Below are positions 16,993 through 25,471 of a stretch of 64,000 nt of DNA, piece by piece; within the stretch, counting starts at the first letter, position 1, and each line of letters starts with the position of its first letter. Source of the DNA: Mesobacillus maritimus (GTDB taxonomy: Bacteria; Bacillota; Bacilli; Bacillales; Cytobacillaceae); contig NZ_JAMBNR010000005.1 in NCBI RefSeq assembly GCF_023715205.1, positions 1 through 64,000 of the forward strand. The letters are read 5' to 3'. Below the pieces are notes generated by a model. It had not been told where the DNA came from and searched no databases. It worked only from the letters and a program-made list of their open reading frames with translations. A program made the translations under genes and the position numbers.

Positions 16993-17096
16993 GGTTGAAG
17001 GACAGAAAGGCGAGTAATGAAGGAGACTCTGTCTAAGAACAAGCGGTTGAAAGACAGAACAAAGAGAATGTCACCCTAATCTGTCTAAGAATCAAA
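16993..17096 (+). repeat. two tandem 52-bp units with inverted repeats
   Basis: GGTTGAA(G/A)GACAGAA recurs at 16993 and 17045, and CTGTCTAAGAA recurs at 17029 and 17081, both exactly 52 bases apart. In each unit ACAGA and TCTGT can pair into a hairpin. A lone CTGTCTAAG also occurs near 16686. The period equals that of the long array at 51095. Confidence 0.65.
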
Positions 17097-17181
17097 AAAT
17101 GTTCTGGCTTTACCTATTTAGTTGTTTCTTTCAATACCTCCATTCATAAATAGAGGTATTGATTTCGTTAGGGGGAGTTAA

Positions 17182-17409
17182 ATGAAAATCATTAAAATTA
17201 TATTAGCGATTCTTGTGATCATTTTAGGTATAAATGTATTTATAAATCCAAGTGCAATCCTGAATTCGATTATGTTGTTTTTCTTAGGAGCGTTGTTGCT
17301 CACTATGGCGCGAGAAGAACTGAAGAAACCACAAAAGAGTGTTGGCTATTTATTGATTATCGTGGCTAGTTTGGATTTCTTCGTTGTCATTAAAGGTTTT
17401 TTAACTTGA
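17182..17409 (+). CDS. DUF3953-type small membrane protein
   Basis: 75 residues with three hydrophobic segments (about 4-20, 27-42, 55-72) and a short cytoplasmic loop REELKKPQKS between the second and third. The order and the MLFFLGALLLTMAREELKK segment match DUF3953 proteins of Bacillus. Function unknown. The ribosome-binding site is AGGGGGAGTTAA. Confidence 0.65.
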   Translation: MKIIKIILAILVIILGINVFINPSAILNSIMLFFLGALLLTMAREELKKPQKSVGYLLIIVASLDFFVVIKGFLT

Positions 17410-17607
17410 ATGAGCAGTTTTGACCCAATTTACCTAGAAGGGTTAATGGGAATGGTGATGTAAAATGGCAATTTTTTTTACTATGAATTCACTTTGAAAT
17501 TAAAGAAAAAGATCAATTTTTACATGAATAACGAAAATTAGGGAATAATTACAGCTTCCTTGGACATCCTAATTAGGAGACTTTTTAAAAAGGTTAAGGT
17601 GAAATCA

Positions 17608-18087
17608 TTGAGGAAAAGGAAGCTAGCTAGAAGGCATACTTTATTTAACCTCGCCATAATCATCATTCCTTGGGCAACTTTGTTGTTCATGGGCAAGCGA
17701 GATTTGAAACGCTATTCCGTAGCAGGGGTGACCATTGTTGTATTTGAGATCATCAATCATATTGTTGGTTACAAAAAGAATTGGTGGTCCTTTTATGTGA
17801 AACGTAAATCTTTTCTAACGAATGAACTCCCATTTAGTATCGGGCCATATATGCCGCTTTCAATGTGGCTTCTGAAATTATTTTATGGGGACTTCAAAAA
17901 GTTCATGGTTGCGAATGTAGTAGTAGATGGTCTCTTTGCTTTTTGGTTCATTAATGTACTACGAAAGCTCAAAATCATTAATATGAAATTGAGCAACCTT
18001 CAGTTTTTCTTTTACCTTAATTATAAAGCGAGTATCCTCTATTTCGTTCAGTATTTGAGTGAAAGAAAAAAGATTTATATAGGGTAA
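17608..18087 (+). CDS. hypothetical membrane protein
   Basis: About 160 residues from a TTG at 17608, which sits behind AAGGTGAAA; the frame is open further upstream but without a site. The N-terminus is strongly basic (RKRKLARRH). Hydrophobic segments follow at about 14-28, 36-52, 78-92 and 105-120, then a basic C-terminus. No family recognised. Confidence 0.5.
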   Translation: MRKRKLARRHTLFNLAIIIIPWATLLFMGKRDLKRYSVAGVTIVVFEIINHIVGYKKNWWSFYVKRKSFLTNELPFSIGPYMPLSMWLLKLFYGDFKKFMVANVVVDGLFAFWFINVLRKLKIINMKLSNLQFFFYLNYKASILYFVQYLSERKKIYIG

Positions 18088-18183
18088 TTGTTTTTACGGT
18101 TGAACAAGGCAGCTACTGCTAAATCTACATATTTTGTAAAACAAACAGCAAATGTTGACAAGTAAAAGGTAAGCAGCATACTA

Positions 18184-18222
18184 AAAACCTCAAGATCCAT
18201 TTTCTTGGGGTTTTTCTTGTTG
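18184..18222. terminator. bidirectional terminator
   Basis: AAACCTCAAG pairs with CTTGGGGTTT, with T runs on both strands. It serves both the membrane protein gene and the minus-strand small frame at 18224. Confidence 0.75.
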
Positions 18223-18223
18223 T

Positions 18224-18376
18224 TCAGTAAAGGCTCTCTTCATACCACATCCTTGCAGATGGGAGGTCATATCTATATTTATTCATAATCTCTTCCGTAT
18301 CAATGACCATGTTATGAGATGAAGGTGCGTGTGGATATTCTATCCATTCGTGTCTTCTCTCGGTTAAAATAATCAT
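18224..18376 (-). CDS. short hypothetical frame, possibly a gene remnant
   Basis: 50 codons reading as ordinary protein (TERRHEWIEYPHAPSSHN, then EEIMNKYRYDLP). The stop lies right at a terminator that also works in this direction. No ribosome-binding site precedes the ATG, so it may be the 3' end of a larger, decayed gene whose start is lost before the transposon at 18423. Confidence 0.35.
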   Translation of the reverse strand: MIILTERRHEWIEYPHAPSSHNMVIDTEEIMNKYRYDLPSARMWYEESLY

Positions 18377-18422
18377 AAGTTAGAAGAAGAATCTATATAC
18401 AATGAAGTAACTATTTATAAAG

Positions 18423-18597
18423 GGCTGTTTTCGTAAAGTTTGTTGTTAAGATCCTAAAACTCTAATGAGAAATAAGCTTTTCTCTGCTACATACTTTGTT
18501 TTTAAGCTCTCTTCTCCTCTTATAAACGAATTTGGAATGGAAATCCTAAATCATTCTACACTTTCTTTAAAAAGCAACAATGTTTGAGTTAAGAGCA
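18423..18597 (-). mobile_element. MITE-like element, copy A (175 bp)
   Basis: The left end is GGCTGTTTTCGTAAAGTTTG and the right end is the complement of GCTCTTAACTCAAACATTG. It is flanked by near-perfect 8-bp duplications TTATAAAG (18415-18422) and TTATAAAA (18598-18605). It inserted about 80 bases before the sigma-factor gene and so is part of that gene's upstream region. Confidence 0.85.
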
Positions 18598-18678
18598 TTA
18601 TAAAAATTTTTTCAAGCCGTATCTTTCTTCTATAGTTGATCCGTTATTAAGGCAGAGAGGTGGGAAGGAGTGAATTGG

Positions 18679-19368
18679 ATGACTGCAAATAAAGGGATTG
18701 TCAGTATAAAACCAACTCAAGAAGAGGACCAACAGGATGATCCTCGGCTGGGGGAGTTGTATGAAGGGCTCCGTAGGTATTGCCATTTTCTTGCGCAAAA
18801 TTCATGGGATGCAGAGGATCTTGTTCAGGAAAGTATTTCGAAGGCTGTTCGATACTATCAAACAGCAGAGTTGACACCAGCATTGGTGAACAAGATTGCG
18901 TATCATCAATGGATTGATACGATTCGTAAAAGAAAACGAGAAACCGTGGGGATTGACAAAGAAATTGTCGACCATGATTTTGAGACTCATGTTGAGCGAA
19001 CGATGGAGACAGTCAAGACATTGCTCGATCATTTAACCGCGAAACAAGCAGTTATTATTACCTTGAAAGAAGGCTTTCGTTATCAAATCAAGGAAATTGC
19101 CGATCTTCTTGAAACGACCGAAACAGCCGTTAAATCGGCCTTACACCGTGCGCGGCACACTATGGTAAGGGGAGATGGGAGGCAGTCTGAAAAGGATGCA
19201 ACCGAGCAATCACTCTTATATGATGTGATTTATCGTTCCCTTAGAGCAGACGATCCGCAAGTGTTAATTGAGCGACTAAAAGAAATTCCTATGCTTGTTA
19301 ATGTCCCTATGCTGAAAAAACGCCAACCAATCCGTACCCCTCTCAATGTTTGTTGTATGGCAGCTTAA
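18679..19368 (+). CDS. RNA polymerase sigma factor (ECF-like), upstream of clpP
   Basis: 229 residues from the ATG at 18679 behind GGGAAGGAG. Region 2 is visible as [19 protein letters not shown] (about 42-60) and the region 2.4-like [11 protein letters not shown]. Region 4 is [30 protein letters not shown] (about 134-163), a classic helix-turn-helix. A C-terminal extension of about 60 residues follows, including the Cys pair in NVCCMAA. No anti-sigma gene is adjacent. It lies only 17 bases before clpP, so the two are surely co-transcribed. Confidence 0.85.
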   Translation: MTANKGIVSIKPTQEEDQQDDPRLGELYEGLRRYCHFLAQNSWDAEDLVQESISKAVRYYQTAELTPALVNKIAYHQWIDTIRKRKRETVGIDKEIVDHDFETHVERTMETVKTLLDHLTAKQAVIITLKEGFRYQIKEIADLLETTETAVKSALHRARHTMVRGDGRQSEKDATEQSLLYDVIYRSLRADDPQVLIERLKEIPMLVNVPMLKKRQPIRTPLNVCCMAA

Positions 19369-19385
19369 AAAAGGGAGGAAAGAAT

Positions 19386-19967
19386 ATGGCGACCATTCCA
19401 TATGTGATTGATCAATCCAACCGGGGAGAGCGTTCTTATGATATTTATTCGCGGTTGTTAAAAGACCGGATTGTAATGATTGGCGATGAAATCAACGATC
19501 AAGTGGCAAACAGCGTGATTGCGCAGCTTTTATTTCTCGAGGCTGATAATCCAGACAAAGATATTTCGATTTATATCAACAGTCCTGGAGGTTCGGTTAC
19601 CGCCGGTTTTGCGATTTTCGATACGATGCAGCATATTAAACCTGATGTGAATACAATCTGTATCGGCATGGCCGCTTCCTTTGGCGCAATGCTCTTGCTT
19701 GCCGGTACAAAAGGGAAGCGGTTTGCACTCCCCAACAGTGAAATCATGATCCACCAACCACTTGGTGGCGTCAAAGGCCAAGCAACCGAAATCGAAATAT
19801 CGGCAAAAAGAATTTTGAAACTGCGCGAACATATCAACAAAATCATCGCCGAACGAACCGGTCAACCGCTCAAAAAAATCTCCACCGACACCGAACGCGA
19901 CTACTACATGAGCGCACAAGAAGCATTAGAATACGGGATTATCGATAAAGTGATCGGAACTTCATAA
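19386..19967 (+). CDS. clpP: ATP-dependent Clp protease proteolytic subunit, paralogue
   Basis: 193 residues, start at 19386 behind AAGGGAGGAAAG. The catalytic triad falls at canonical positions: Ser98 (GMAASFGA), His123 (MIHQPLGG), Asp172 (TERDYY). It should form the barrel of ClpP and work with ClpC/ClpX-type ATPases. It is slightly diverged from housekeeping ClpP ([10 protein letters not shown]; short C-terminus ending VIGTS), and its pairing with a sigma factor suggests a second, specialised ClpP. The stop codon is immediately followed by repeat copy 6. Confidence 0.92.
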   Translation: MATIPYVIDQSNRGERSYDIYSRLLKDRIVMIGDEINDQVANSVIAQLLFLEADNPDKDISIYINSPGGSVTAGFAIFDTMQHIKPDVNTICIGMAASFGAMLLLAGTKGKRFALPNSEIMIHQPLGGVKGQATEIEISAKRILKLREHINKIIAERTGQPLKKISTDTERDYYMSAQEALEYGIIDKVIGTS

Positions 19968-20020
19968 AAAAAGTCACAGGGACGCCCCGAATAATCTTGT
20001 TTCACAGAATGTTCCACAGG
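19968..20020 (+). repeat. dispersed ~50 bp element, copy 6 (abuts clpP stop)
   Basis: AAAAAGTCACAGGGACGCCCCG directly follows the clpP TAA, then AATAATCTTGTTTCACAG and ATGTTCCACAGG. Confidence 0.9.
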
Positions 20021-20055
20021 TTGAGGTCCGTTATGGACTTCAACCTGTTTGTGTT
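20016..20055 (+). terminator. terminator of sigma-clpP operon
   Basis: ACAGGTTGAGGTCC-GTTAT-GGACTTCAACCTGT followed by TTGTGTT. Its left arm begins in the last bases of the dispersed element. Confidence 0.75.
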
Positions 20056-20238
20056 CCATTCGAGCATGAAATAAATTTAGTATTGCGTCTTGCATCCTAT
20101 CTTCGTTTTTGGTAATATCGTTTCAAAGCTAATGATTGTGACAATTTATAGAGGTGAATCAAAATCCATTCGTTTAATCAAGAGGGCGAACTGCTTCCGG
20201 AAGAAATCGATACGATTAATAAGTTAGCAAATATTCCG

Positions 20239-20676
20239 ATGGATTCATTAAATCTTGATGCAATTTCAGTCGTAACCAATCTTTATCGAGTTGCACAGGG
20301 AGTGCGAAATAAGATGGAACAAGAAATTTTAGCGGAATATGGGTTATCTTGGACCGCGTTTTCGATGCTTTATGATTTGTGGATCTGGGATTCTGTTGAG
20401 ACAAAAAAACTTGCGGAATCGGCGGGGGTCTCGAAAGCCACCATCAGCAATATCACGAAAACACTTGAAAAGAAGGAATTGTGCTTTCGGAAAAATGATT
20501 TACGAGACAGAAGAATCACATATGTTTCTATCACTGAAAAGGGGAAACAAGTGATGGCGGGACTTTATCCAGGCTTCCATAAAGGAGAAGTCGAAATTGT
20601 TTCCGGTTTATCGATCGAGGAACAAAAGACAATGACGCTTTTCCTGAGAACAATCATTCGGGATAATCAGTTTTAG
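20239..20676 (+). CDS. ywaE: MarR-family regulator (YwaE-like) upstream of tyrZ
   Basis: 145 residues from the first ATG. The winged helix is clear: LAESAGVSKATISNITKTLEKKEL (about 56-79) and the wing DLRDRRITYVSITEKG (about 85-100). MarR followed by T-box tyrZ is the B. subtilis ywaE-tyrZ arrangement. The frame stays open for 25 codons upstream and reads as protein (HSFNQEGELLPEEIDTINKL), back to AUC at 20164, seven bases after GAGGTG. The true start may be that AUC, or the start codon may have been lost. The ATG at 20239 has no ribosome-binding site. Confidence 0.8.
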   Translation: MDSLNLDAISVVTNLYRVAQGVRNKMEQEILAEYGLSWTAFSMLYDLWIWDSVETKKLAESAGVSKATISNITKTLEKKELCFRKNDLRDRRITYVSITEKGKQVMAGLYPGFHKGEVEIVSGLSIEEQKTMTLFLRTIIRDNQF

Positions 20677-20714
20677 AATGATTGTCGGTCTTTCGAAAAA
20701 GGAACATTGGTAAA

Positions 20715-20975
20715 AATATAAGTAAATACAGCAAAAAGCTTTGATGGGAAACCTAGTAGTCATAACCTCCCTGTTTGCAGAGAGTCGATGGTTGGTGCGA
20801 ATCGACACAAAGGTCATTTGACGAATTACAGTCCCTGAGCTTTCTTTGGGTAAAAACAAAGAACGGAGATTCCGTTATTTTTAGAGTGGAAGGATGTTTT
20901 GTCCTTCAATTAGGGTGGTACCGCGTGTAAAAGTTAAACCACGTCCCTTTTTATAGAGGGATGTGGTTTTTTTAT
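20715..20975 (+). promoter_or_regulatory. T-box leader of tyrZ (Tyr specifier)
   Basis: The T-box core AGGGTGGTACCGCG is at about 20910-20925. It is followed by the terminator AAACCACGTCCCT-TTTTAT-AGAGGGATGTGGTTT with a T run. The likely specifier is TAC at 20827-20829, in GAATTACAG. Uncharged tRNA-Tyr would switch tyrZ on. The left edge is approximate. Confidence 0.92.
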
Positions 20976-21000
20976 ATTCTTTTTTAGGGAGGAAGAAAAG

Positions 21001-22248
21001 ATGAATTCGAATATGGATCAATTAAACGAAGCACAACGAACTGAAGTAAAGAGGCAAATGGAGATCTACCAGCAAGGTGTTCAAGAAATCATTCCGTCTG
21101 AGGAGTTAGAAAATAAAATTGCCAAATCGCTTTTAGAAAAGAAGCCGCTTAAAATCAAACTAGGATTAGATCCGTCAGCTCCGGATGTGCATCTTGGTCA
21201 TACCGTAGTTTTAAACAAGATGAGACAATTTCAAGAGAATGGTCACATCATACAATTGATCATTGGAGACTTTACTGGGAAAATTGGTGACCCAACTGGG
21301 AAATCTGTGGCACGAAAACAATTAACAGACGAAGAAGTAAAACATAATGCGAAAACATACTTCGAACAATTTGCAAAAGTCATTGATATGGAAAAAGTGG
21401 AACTGCATTACAATTCCAAGTGGTTGTCAAAGTTAAACTTTGAAGATGTCATTCAATTGGCGGGCAAAATCACGGTTGCACGACTTTTAGAACGTGATGA
21501 CTTTGAGGAAAGAATTGCGTTTGGAAAGCCGATTTCCCTTCACGAATTCTTCTACCCGCTCATGCAAGGATACGATTCGGTTATGTTGGAATGTGATATC
21601 GAATTAGGGGGAACAGACCAGCATTTTAATATTTTAATGGGCCGACATTTCCAAGAGAAATTTGGCAAAGAAAAGCAAGTTGCATTGTTGATGCCATTGT
21701 TAGAAGGACTTGATGGCGTAGAGAAAATGTCTAAATCAAAGAAAAACTACATAGGCATTGATGAAAGCCCGCAGGAAATGTACGGAAAAGCGATGTCGAT
21801 TCCAGATGAGCTGATGGCCAAATACTTTGAGCTGATTACTGATCTACAGCCGTCGGAAATTCAATCTATTAAAGAACAATTGGAGAATGGTATCTTGCAT
21901 CCGAGAGATGCGAAAATGCTTCTAGGGAAAACCATCGTTCGCATGTACCACGGTGCTGAGGAGGCAGAGAAAGCGGAACAACATTTTATCTCCGTTTTCC
22001 AAAAAGGTGCGATTCCAGATGAAATGCCTGAGGTAAATTGGCAAGGTGAACGCGAAATATCAATCATCGACTTCCTCGTACAGTTGGACTTATTCCAATC
22101 CAAAAGCGAAGCCAGAAGGATGATTAGCAACCGCGGCGTAAAACTAAACGGAAACACCGTTGAAGACCCCAATATTCAGTTGACGGTTACAGAGGATTTA
22201 ATCGTTCAAGTAGGGAAACGGAAGTTCGTGAAAATCAAAAAGTCATAG
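21001..22248 (+). CDS. tyrZ: tyrosyl-tRNA synthetase, TyrZ type
   Basis: 415 residues. A class I synthetase that charges tRNA-Tyr. The HIGH-like motif is HLGH ([19 protein letters not shown], near 60-65), KMSKS is intact near 246-250, and a C-terminal S4 RNA-binding domain is seen ([19 protein letters not shown], about 363-381). The N-terminus and lack of the long TyrS insertion mark the TyrZ/TyrRS type 2 group. It is T-box regulated. The final codons AAA-TCA-TAG lie inside repeat copy 7, which supplies the stop. Confidence 0.95.
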   Translation: MNSNMDQLNEAQRTEVKRQMEIYQQGVQEIIPSEELENKIAKSLLEKKPLKIKLGLDPSAPDVHLGHTVVLNKMRQFQENGHIIQLIIGDFTGKIGDPTGKSVARKQLTDEEVKHNAKTYFEQFAKVIDMEKVELHYNSKWLSKLNFEDVIQLAGKITVARLLERDDFEERIAFGKPISLHEFFYPLMQGYDSVMLECDIELGGTDQHFNILMGRHFQEKFGKEKQVALLMPLLEGLDGVEKMSKSKKNYIGIDESPQEMYGKAMSIPDELMAKYFELITDLQPSEIQSIKEQLENGILHPRDAKMLLGKTIVRMYHGAEEAEKAEQHFISVFQKGAIPDEMPEVNWQGEREISIIDFLVQLDLFQSKSEARRMISNRGVKLNGNTVEDPNIQLTVTEDLIVQVGKRKFVKIKKS

Positions 22249-22290
22249 GGAAGCCCCGGAAAATCTTGTTTCACAAAAATTGTTTCACAA
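22237..22290 (+). repeat. dispersed ~50 bp element, copy 7 (contains tyrZ stop)
   Basis: AAAAAGTCATAGGGAAGCCCCG. Against the consensus GTCACAGGGACG, a C-to-T change creates the TAG that stops tyrZ. It continues with AAAATCTTGTTTCACAAAAA and TTGTTTCACAA. Confidence 0.88.
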
Positions 22291-22330
22291 AAAAGGACGT
22301 GTGCGTTGGCACATGTCCTTTTTTACTTTT
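22288..22330 (+). terminator. tyrZ terminator
   Basis: AAAAAAGGACGTGTG-CGTTGG-CACATGTCCTTTTTT. From here to about 22600 nothing else is recognisable. Confidence 0.85.
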
Positions 22331-22643
22331 ATTGTTAAACCTTAATCAAGATGGGCTTCGATTATCTCAACCCCAAGCATACGAGTCTTTCCTTAACCAA
22401 TAAAAGATTAGAAGAGTTCAGAAAAAATAATGATTGAACTGGAAAAATGAGGTTATTTTTATGGTACGATAAAAACACCTTACGAAAAATGATTCCCTCT
22501 GAAAGAATGGAAAAAGACAAGAGAGCCTGTAGGCAATAAGTTTGTCATACATAATAGAAAAAACATACATTAAAACAAAGTAACAAGAAGACTAAAGGGG
22601 TCAATGGGGGGAGTACATCATACTAAAAATTATTTTTATTGTT

Positions 22644-23177
22644 TTGCTTTCCTATTTTCTTGGAAGCATTACCGGAGCTTATCTGATTACAAAAAAGATG
22701 ATTGGGAAAGATATTCGCCAGCTCGGAAGCGGGAATGTTGGCGCCAGAAATGCTGGGAGACTGCTTGGGAGAAAAGGATTTGTTTATACGGCTTTGATTG
22801 ATGTGGCCAAAACGATGATCGCTCTTTATACGACCACACTTTTGTTTCCACAACAAGACATGATGTTGTTGGTTAGCGCTTTTTTCTTGCTACTTGGGCA
22901 TAATTGGCCGTTGTTTCTTGGCTTTAAAGGTGGGAAAGGCGTCGCTGTGTTTTTGGCATTCACCTTGTTTGTTGTGCCACAGGCGATTGTTGTTTTAGGT
23001 ATCAGTGTCGCAATTCTTTACTTGCTGATTCGAAACTTTACGATTGCTGGATTAATTTCGATGGCAACCATACCAATCACCGCTTGGGCTTTAGAAGAAA
23101 ACACATTTGCAATTGGACTCTTCTGTTTATTGATTGTGGTTGTGCTCTCACACTTAAAAGGAAATCGAACAAACTGA
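22644..23177 (+). CDS. PlsY-family acyltransferase paralogue
   Basis: 177 residues from a TTG at 22644, with several membrane segments. PlsY transfers acyl groups from acyl-phosphate to glycerol-3-phosphate. Motif 1 appears as GSGNVGARNAGR (normally GSGNPGATN) and motif 2 as GHNWPLFLGFKGGKGVA, but the usual C-terminal HRxNIxRLLxGxE motif is reduced to SHLKGNRTN. This suggests a diverged paralogue rather than the housekeeping enzyme. The frame extends upstream to ATA at 22620, six bases after GGGGGGAG, giving a more typical N-terminus (LKIIFIVLLSYFLGS). It lies upstream of the GNAT-aminotransferase fusion, which may share a lipid-related pathway. Confidence 0.82.
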   Translation: MLSYFLGSITGAYLITKKMIGKDIRQLGSGNVGARNAGRLLGRKGFVYTALIDVAKTMIALYTTTLLFPQQDMMLLVSAFFLLLGHNWPLFLGFKGGKGVAVFLAFTLFVVPQAIVVLGISVAILYLLIRNFTIAGLISMATIPITAWALEENTFAIGLFCLLIVVVLSHLKGNRTN

Positions 23178-23200
23178 CTCATCAACTGGTCTTTTGTTTA

Positions 23201-23366
23201 GGCTCTTTTCTCAAAATTTGATATAAAGAATTAGCTGTGTTTTCACTGAATAGCAACTTTTAATCAGGAGATTAGAGCCAGTAAACTTAGTATGAACGCA
23301 CAAATTGGCTTATCCGGCGTTAAAATCGGCTTTAGGATTTTAACAATAATCTTTACGAAAATAGCC
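23201..23366 (+). mobile_element. MITE-like element, copy B (166 bp)
   Basis: It starts GGCTCTTTTCTCAAAATTTG and ends as the complement of GGCTATTTTCGTAAAGATTA. Flanks TTTGTTTA (23193-23200) and TTTGCTTA (23367-23374) form an 8-bp duplication with one mismatch. It separates the plsY paralogue from the fusion gene. Confidence 0.88.
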
Positions 23367-23384
23367 TTTGCTTAAGGAGGCAAA

Positions 23385-24977
23385 ATGATGGAACCGCATA
23401 AACTTACTTATAAAATGGCATCGGAACCCGAGGAGATGGAACAAATCTACAAATTGAATTATGAAACGTTTGTAGAAGAAATTCCGCAGCATCATCAAAA
23501 CGAAAGTCGTAGATTAGTAGATAAATTCGACGAGGAAAATGTCTACCTCATTGCCAAGGACCAAGATAAGGTCGTCGGTATGATTACGGTGCGTAGCAAC
23601 CGTCCGTTTTCGCTTGATCATAAGCTTGCGAATCTCGATGATTATTTACCGAACGACGCCAACCCTTGTGAAATTCGCTTGCTAGCTGTGAAAAAAGAAT
23701 ATCGAAAAACTCGGGTCTTTTTCGAGTTGGCGAACATGCTGATGAACTATTGCTTAGAAAAAAATTATAATATCGCTCTTATTTCTGGCACTGACCGTCA
23801 AATTCGTCTTTATAAAAAAATTGGTTTTGAACCGTTCGGCCCTATGGTTGGAACAAAAGACGCCATGTTTCAGCCGATGTATTTGACAAAAGCAAAATTT
23901 GAAACAACATCCAAAGCATTTTCGAAATTGATGGACCAAAGAAAGCAGAAGCAAGTGCCAAACATCATTAATTTTTTACCTGGCCCAGTATCCATTAGCA
24001 AAGAAGTCGAACAAGCATTTCAAAACACACCTGTTTCTCATCGATCATCCGATTTTATCAACGAAATGAATACGCTACGAACTAAAATAGCTGAACTAGT
24101 AAACGCAAATCATGCTCAAATTCTCGTTGGGACAGGGACACTGGCGAATGATTTAGTGGCTGCACAAATCAAACAACTCGCTGAAAAAGGGCTGATTCTA
24201 GCCAATGGCGAATTTGGTGAGCGGTTAATCGATCATGCGGAAAGGTTCAAACTATCTTACTATACAATGAAAAAACAATGGAATGAACCAATTCCAATCA
24301 AGGAGATTCACGATTTTCTTGAACAGCATCAAGAAATCAAGTGGATCTGGGCTGTCCATTGTGAGACATCAACAGGTTATCTTTACGACTTGAATGCATT
24401 AAAAGAATTAACTAAAAAAAGGAACATCAAACTCTGTGTGGATGCCTGCAGTTCAGTGGGAGTTGTACCAGTCGATTTTCACGGTGTATATTTAGCAAGT
24501 ACCGTAAGTGGAAAAGGATTAGGAGCTTATCCAGGTTTGGCAATTCTTTTTCATCAAAAACCGATGACTCCGATTTCCGAAATCCCAAGGTACTTAGATT
24601 TAGGGCAGTACGCAATCGCGGATAGCGTTCCGTATACCCATTCTTCCAATTTAGTTGCGGCATTACATGTAGCAGTAGATCAAGTGAATATAGAAAACAA
24701 ATCCACGTTAGCGAGTGCTGTTCGAAACAAGTTAACAAAACTGGGATTTACCATATTGGGGAATGATACCTATTCACCTGGGATTCTAACACTTTCGCTA
24801 GCTGAGGATATTTCTTCAAAAACCTTTGGGGATCAGTTAAAAGAAAAAGGGATACTCGTAAGTTATGAAAGCAATTATCTCTTAAAACGAAATTGGATTC
24901 AGTTTGCTTTAATGGGAAATCTTACTTGGGATGAGTGTGAGCGTTCATTTAAGGTTCTTCATGAAATGGTTGAGTAG
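23385..24977 (+). CDS. fusion: FeeM/GNAT-like acyltransferase + class V aminotransferase
   Basis: 530 residues, ATG behind TTAAGGAGGCAAA. The N-terminal ~175 residues have an autoinducer-synthase/FeeM-like GNAT fold: YKLNYETFVEEIPQ, EIRLLAVKKEYRKTRVFFELANML and LYKKIGFEPFG. Residues about 190-530 are a fold-type I, class V PLP enzyme: NFLPGPVSIS, VGTGTLANDL, the Asp in CVDACSSVGVV, and the PLP lysine in STVSGKGLG. The aminotransferase half resembles alanine-glyoxylate and phosphonopyruvate transaminases. The fusion could make and acylate an amino compound. The PlsY paralogue upstream hints at lipid chemistry; this is inference. Confidence 0.85.
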   Translation: MMEPHKLTYKMASEPEEMEQIYKLNYETFVEEIPQHHQNESRRLVDKFDEENVYLIAKDQDKVVGMITVRSNRPFSLDHKLANLDDYLPNDANPCEIRLLAVKKEYRKTRVFFELANMLMNYCLEKNYNIALISGTDRQIRLYKKIGFEPFGPMVGTKDAMFQPMYLTKAKFETTSKAFSKLMDQRKQKQVPNIINFLPGPVSISKEVEQAFQNTPVSHRSSDFINEMNTLRTKIAELVNANHAQILVGTGTLANDLVAAQIKQLAEKGLILANGEFGERLIDHAERFKLSYYTMKKQWNEPIPIKEIHDFLEQHQEIKWIWAVHCETSTGYLYDLNALKELTKKRNIKLCVDACSSVGVVPVDFHGVYLASTVSGKGLGAYPGLAILFHQKPMTPISEIPRYLDLGQYAIADSVPYTHSSNLVAALHVAVDQVNIENKSTLASAVRNKLTKLGFTILGNDTYSPGILTLSLAEDISSKTFGDQLKEKGILVSYESNYLLKRNWIQFALMGNLTWDECERSFKVLHEMVE

Positions 24978-25035
24978 TATCGTAAAAGCTTATGGAATAC
25001 AGGTCTAGAGTTATTGTATAAAGGGGACTTCTAAA

Positions 25036-25391
25036 ATGAGATTGATTTAAAAAAACAGATCAAACAATTAGAAGAAAAATTATTAAGCCCAGAAGTGCGC
25101 TCATCAAAAGTGGAACTACAGAAATTATTAGCGGACGATTTCTTTGAATTTGGTAGTTCAGGGAGGGTTTTGTATAAAGACGAAGAGATTGCGGCAGATG
25201 GCATCGGAATCGTAAAGATGAAAATGAGTGATTTCGAAATCCGTCTTTTATCGGATGATGTTGTATTAGCCACATACCTGGTATTGAATGAAAGCACCAA
25301 CCAACATTCTTTGCGTAGTTCCATATGGAAGCAGAACGAGGGAAAGTGGAAGATGGTTTTTCATCAAGGTACCAAAACTCCTTCGTCTTAA
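25036..25391 (+). pseudogene. DUF4440/SnoaL-like protein with broken start
   Basis: The conserved frame runs from about 25041 to 25391 and encodes ~117 residues (EEKLLSPEVRSSKVELQKLL, ADDFFEFGSSG, SSIWKQNEGKWKMVFHQGTK). This is typical of DUF4440 (NTF2-like) proteins. The only well placed ATG, at 25036 behind AAAGGGGA, is in another frame and stops after five codons. One missing base after the ATG (ATGAG for ATGGAG) would restore it. An internal GTG at 25095 would lose helix 1. It is probably a frameshifted gene. Confidence 0.65.
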
Positions 25392-25471
25392 CGATAACCT
25401 TCATGTACTGCGGGATAGACGATCAGTATCATTGTGGTAAAAAATTTTCCTTAGGAATGGGGGAGACAAGT

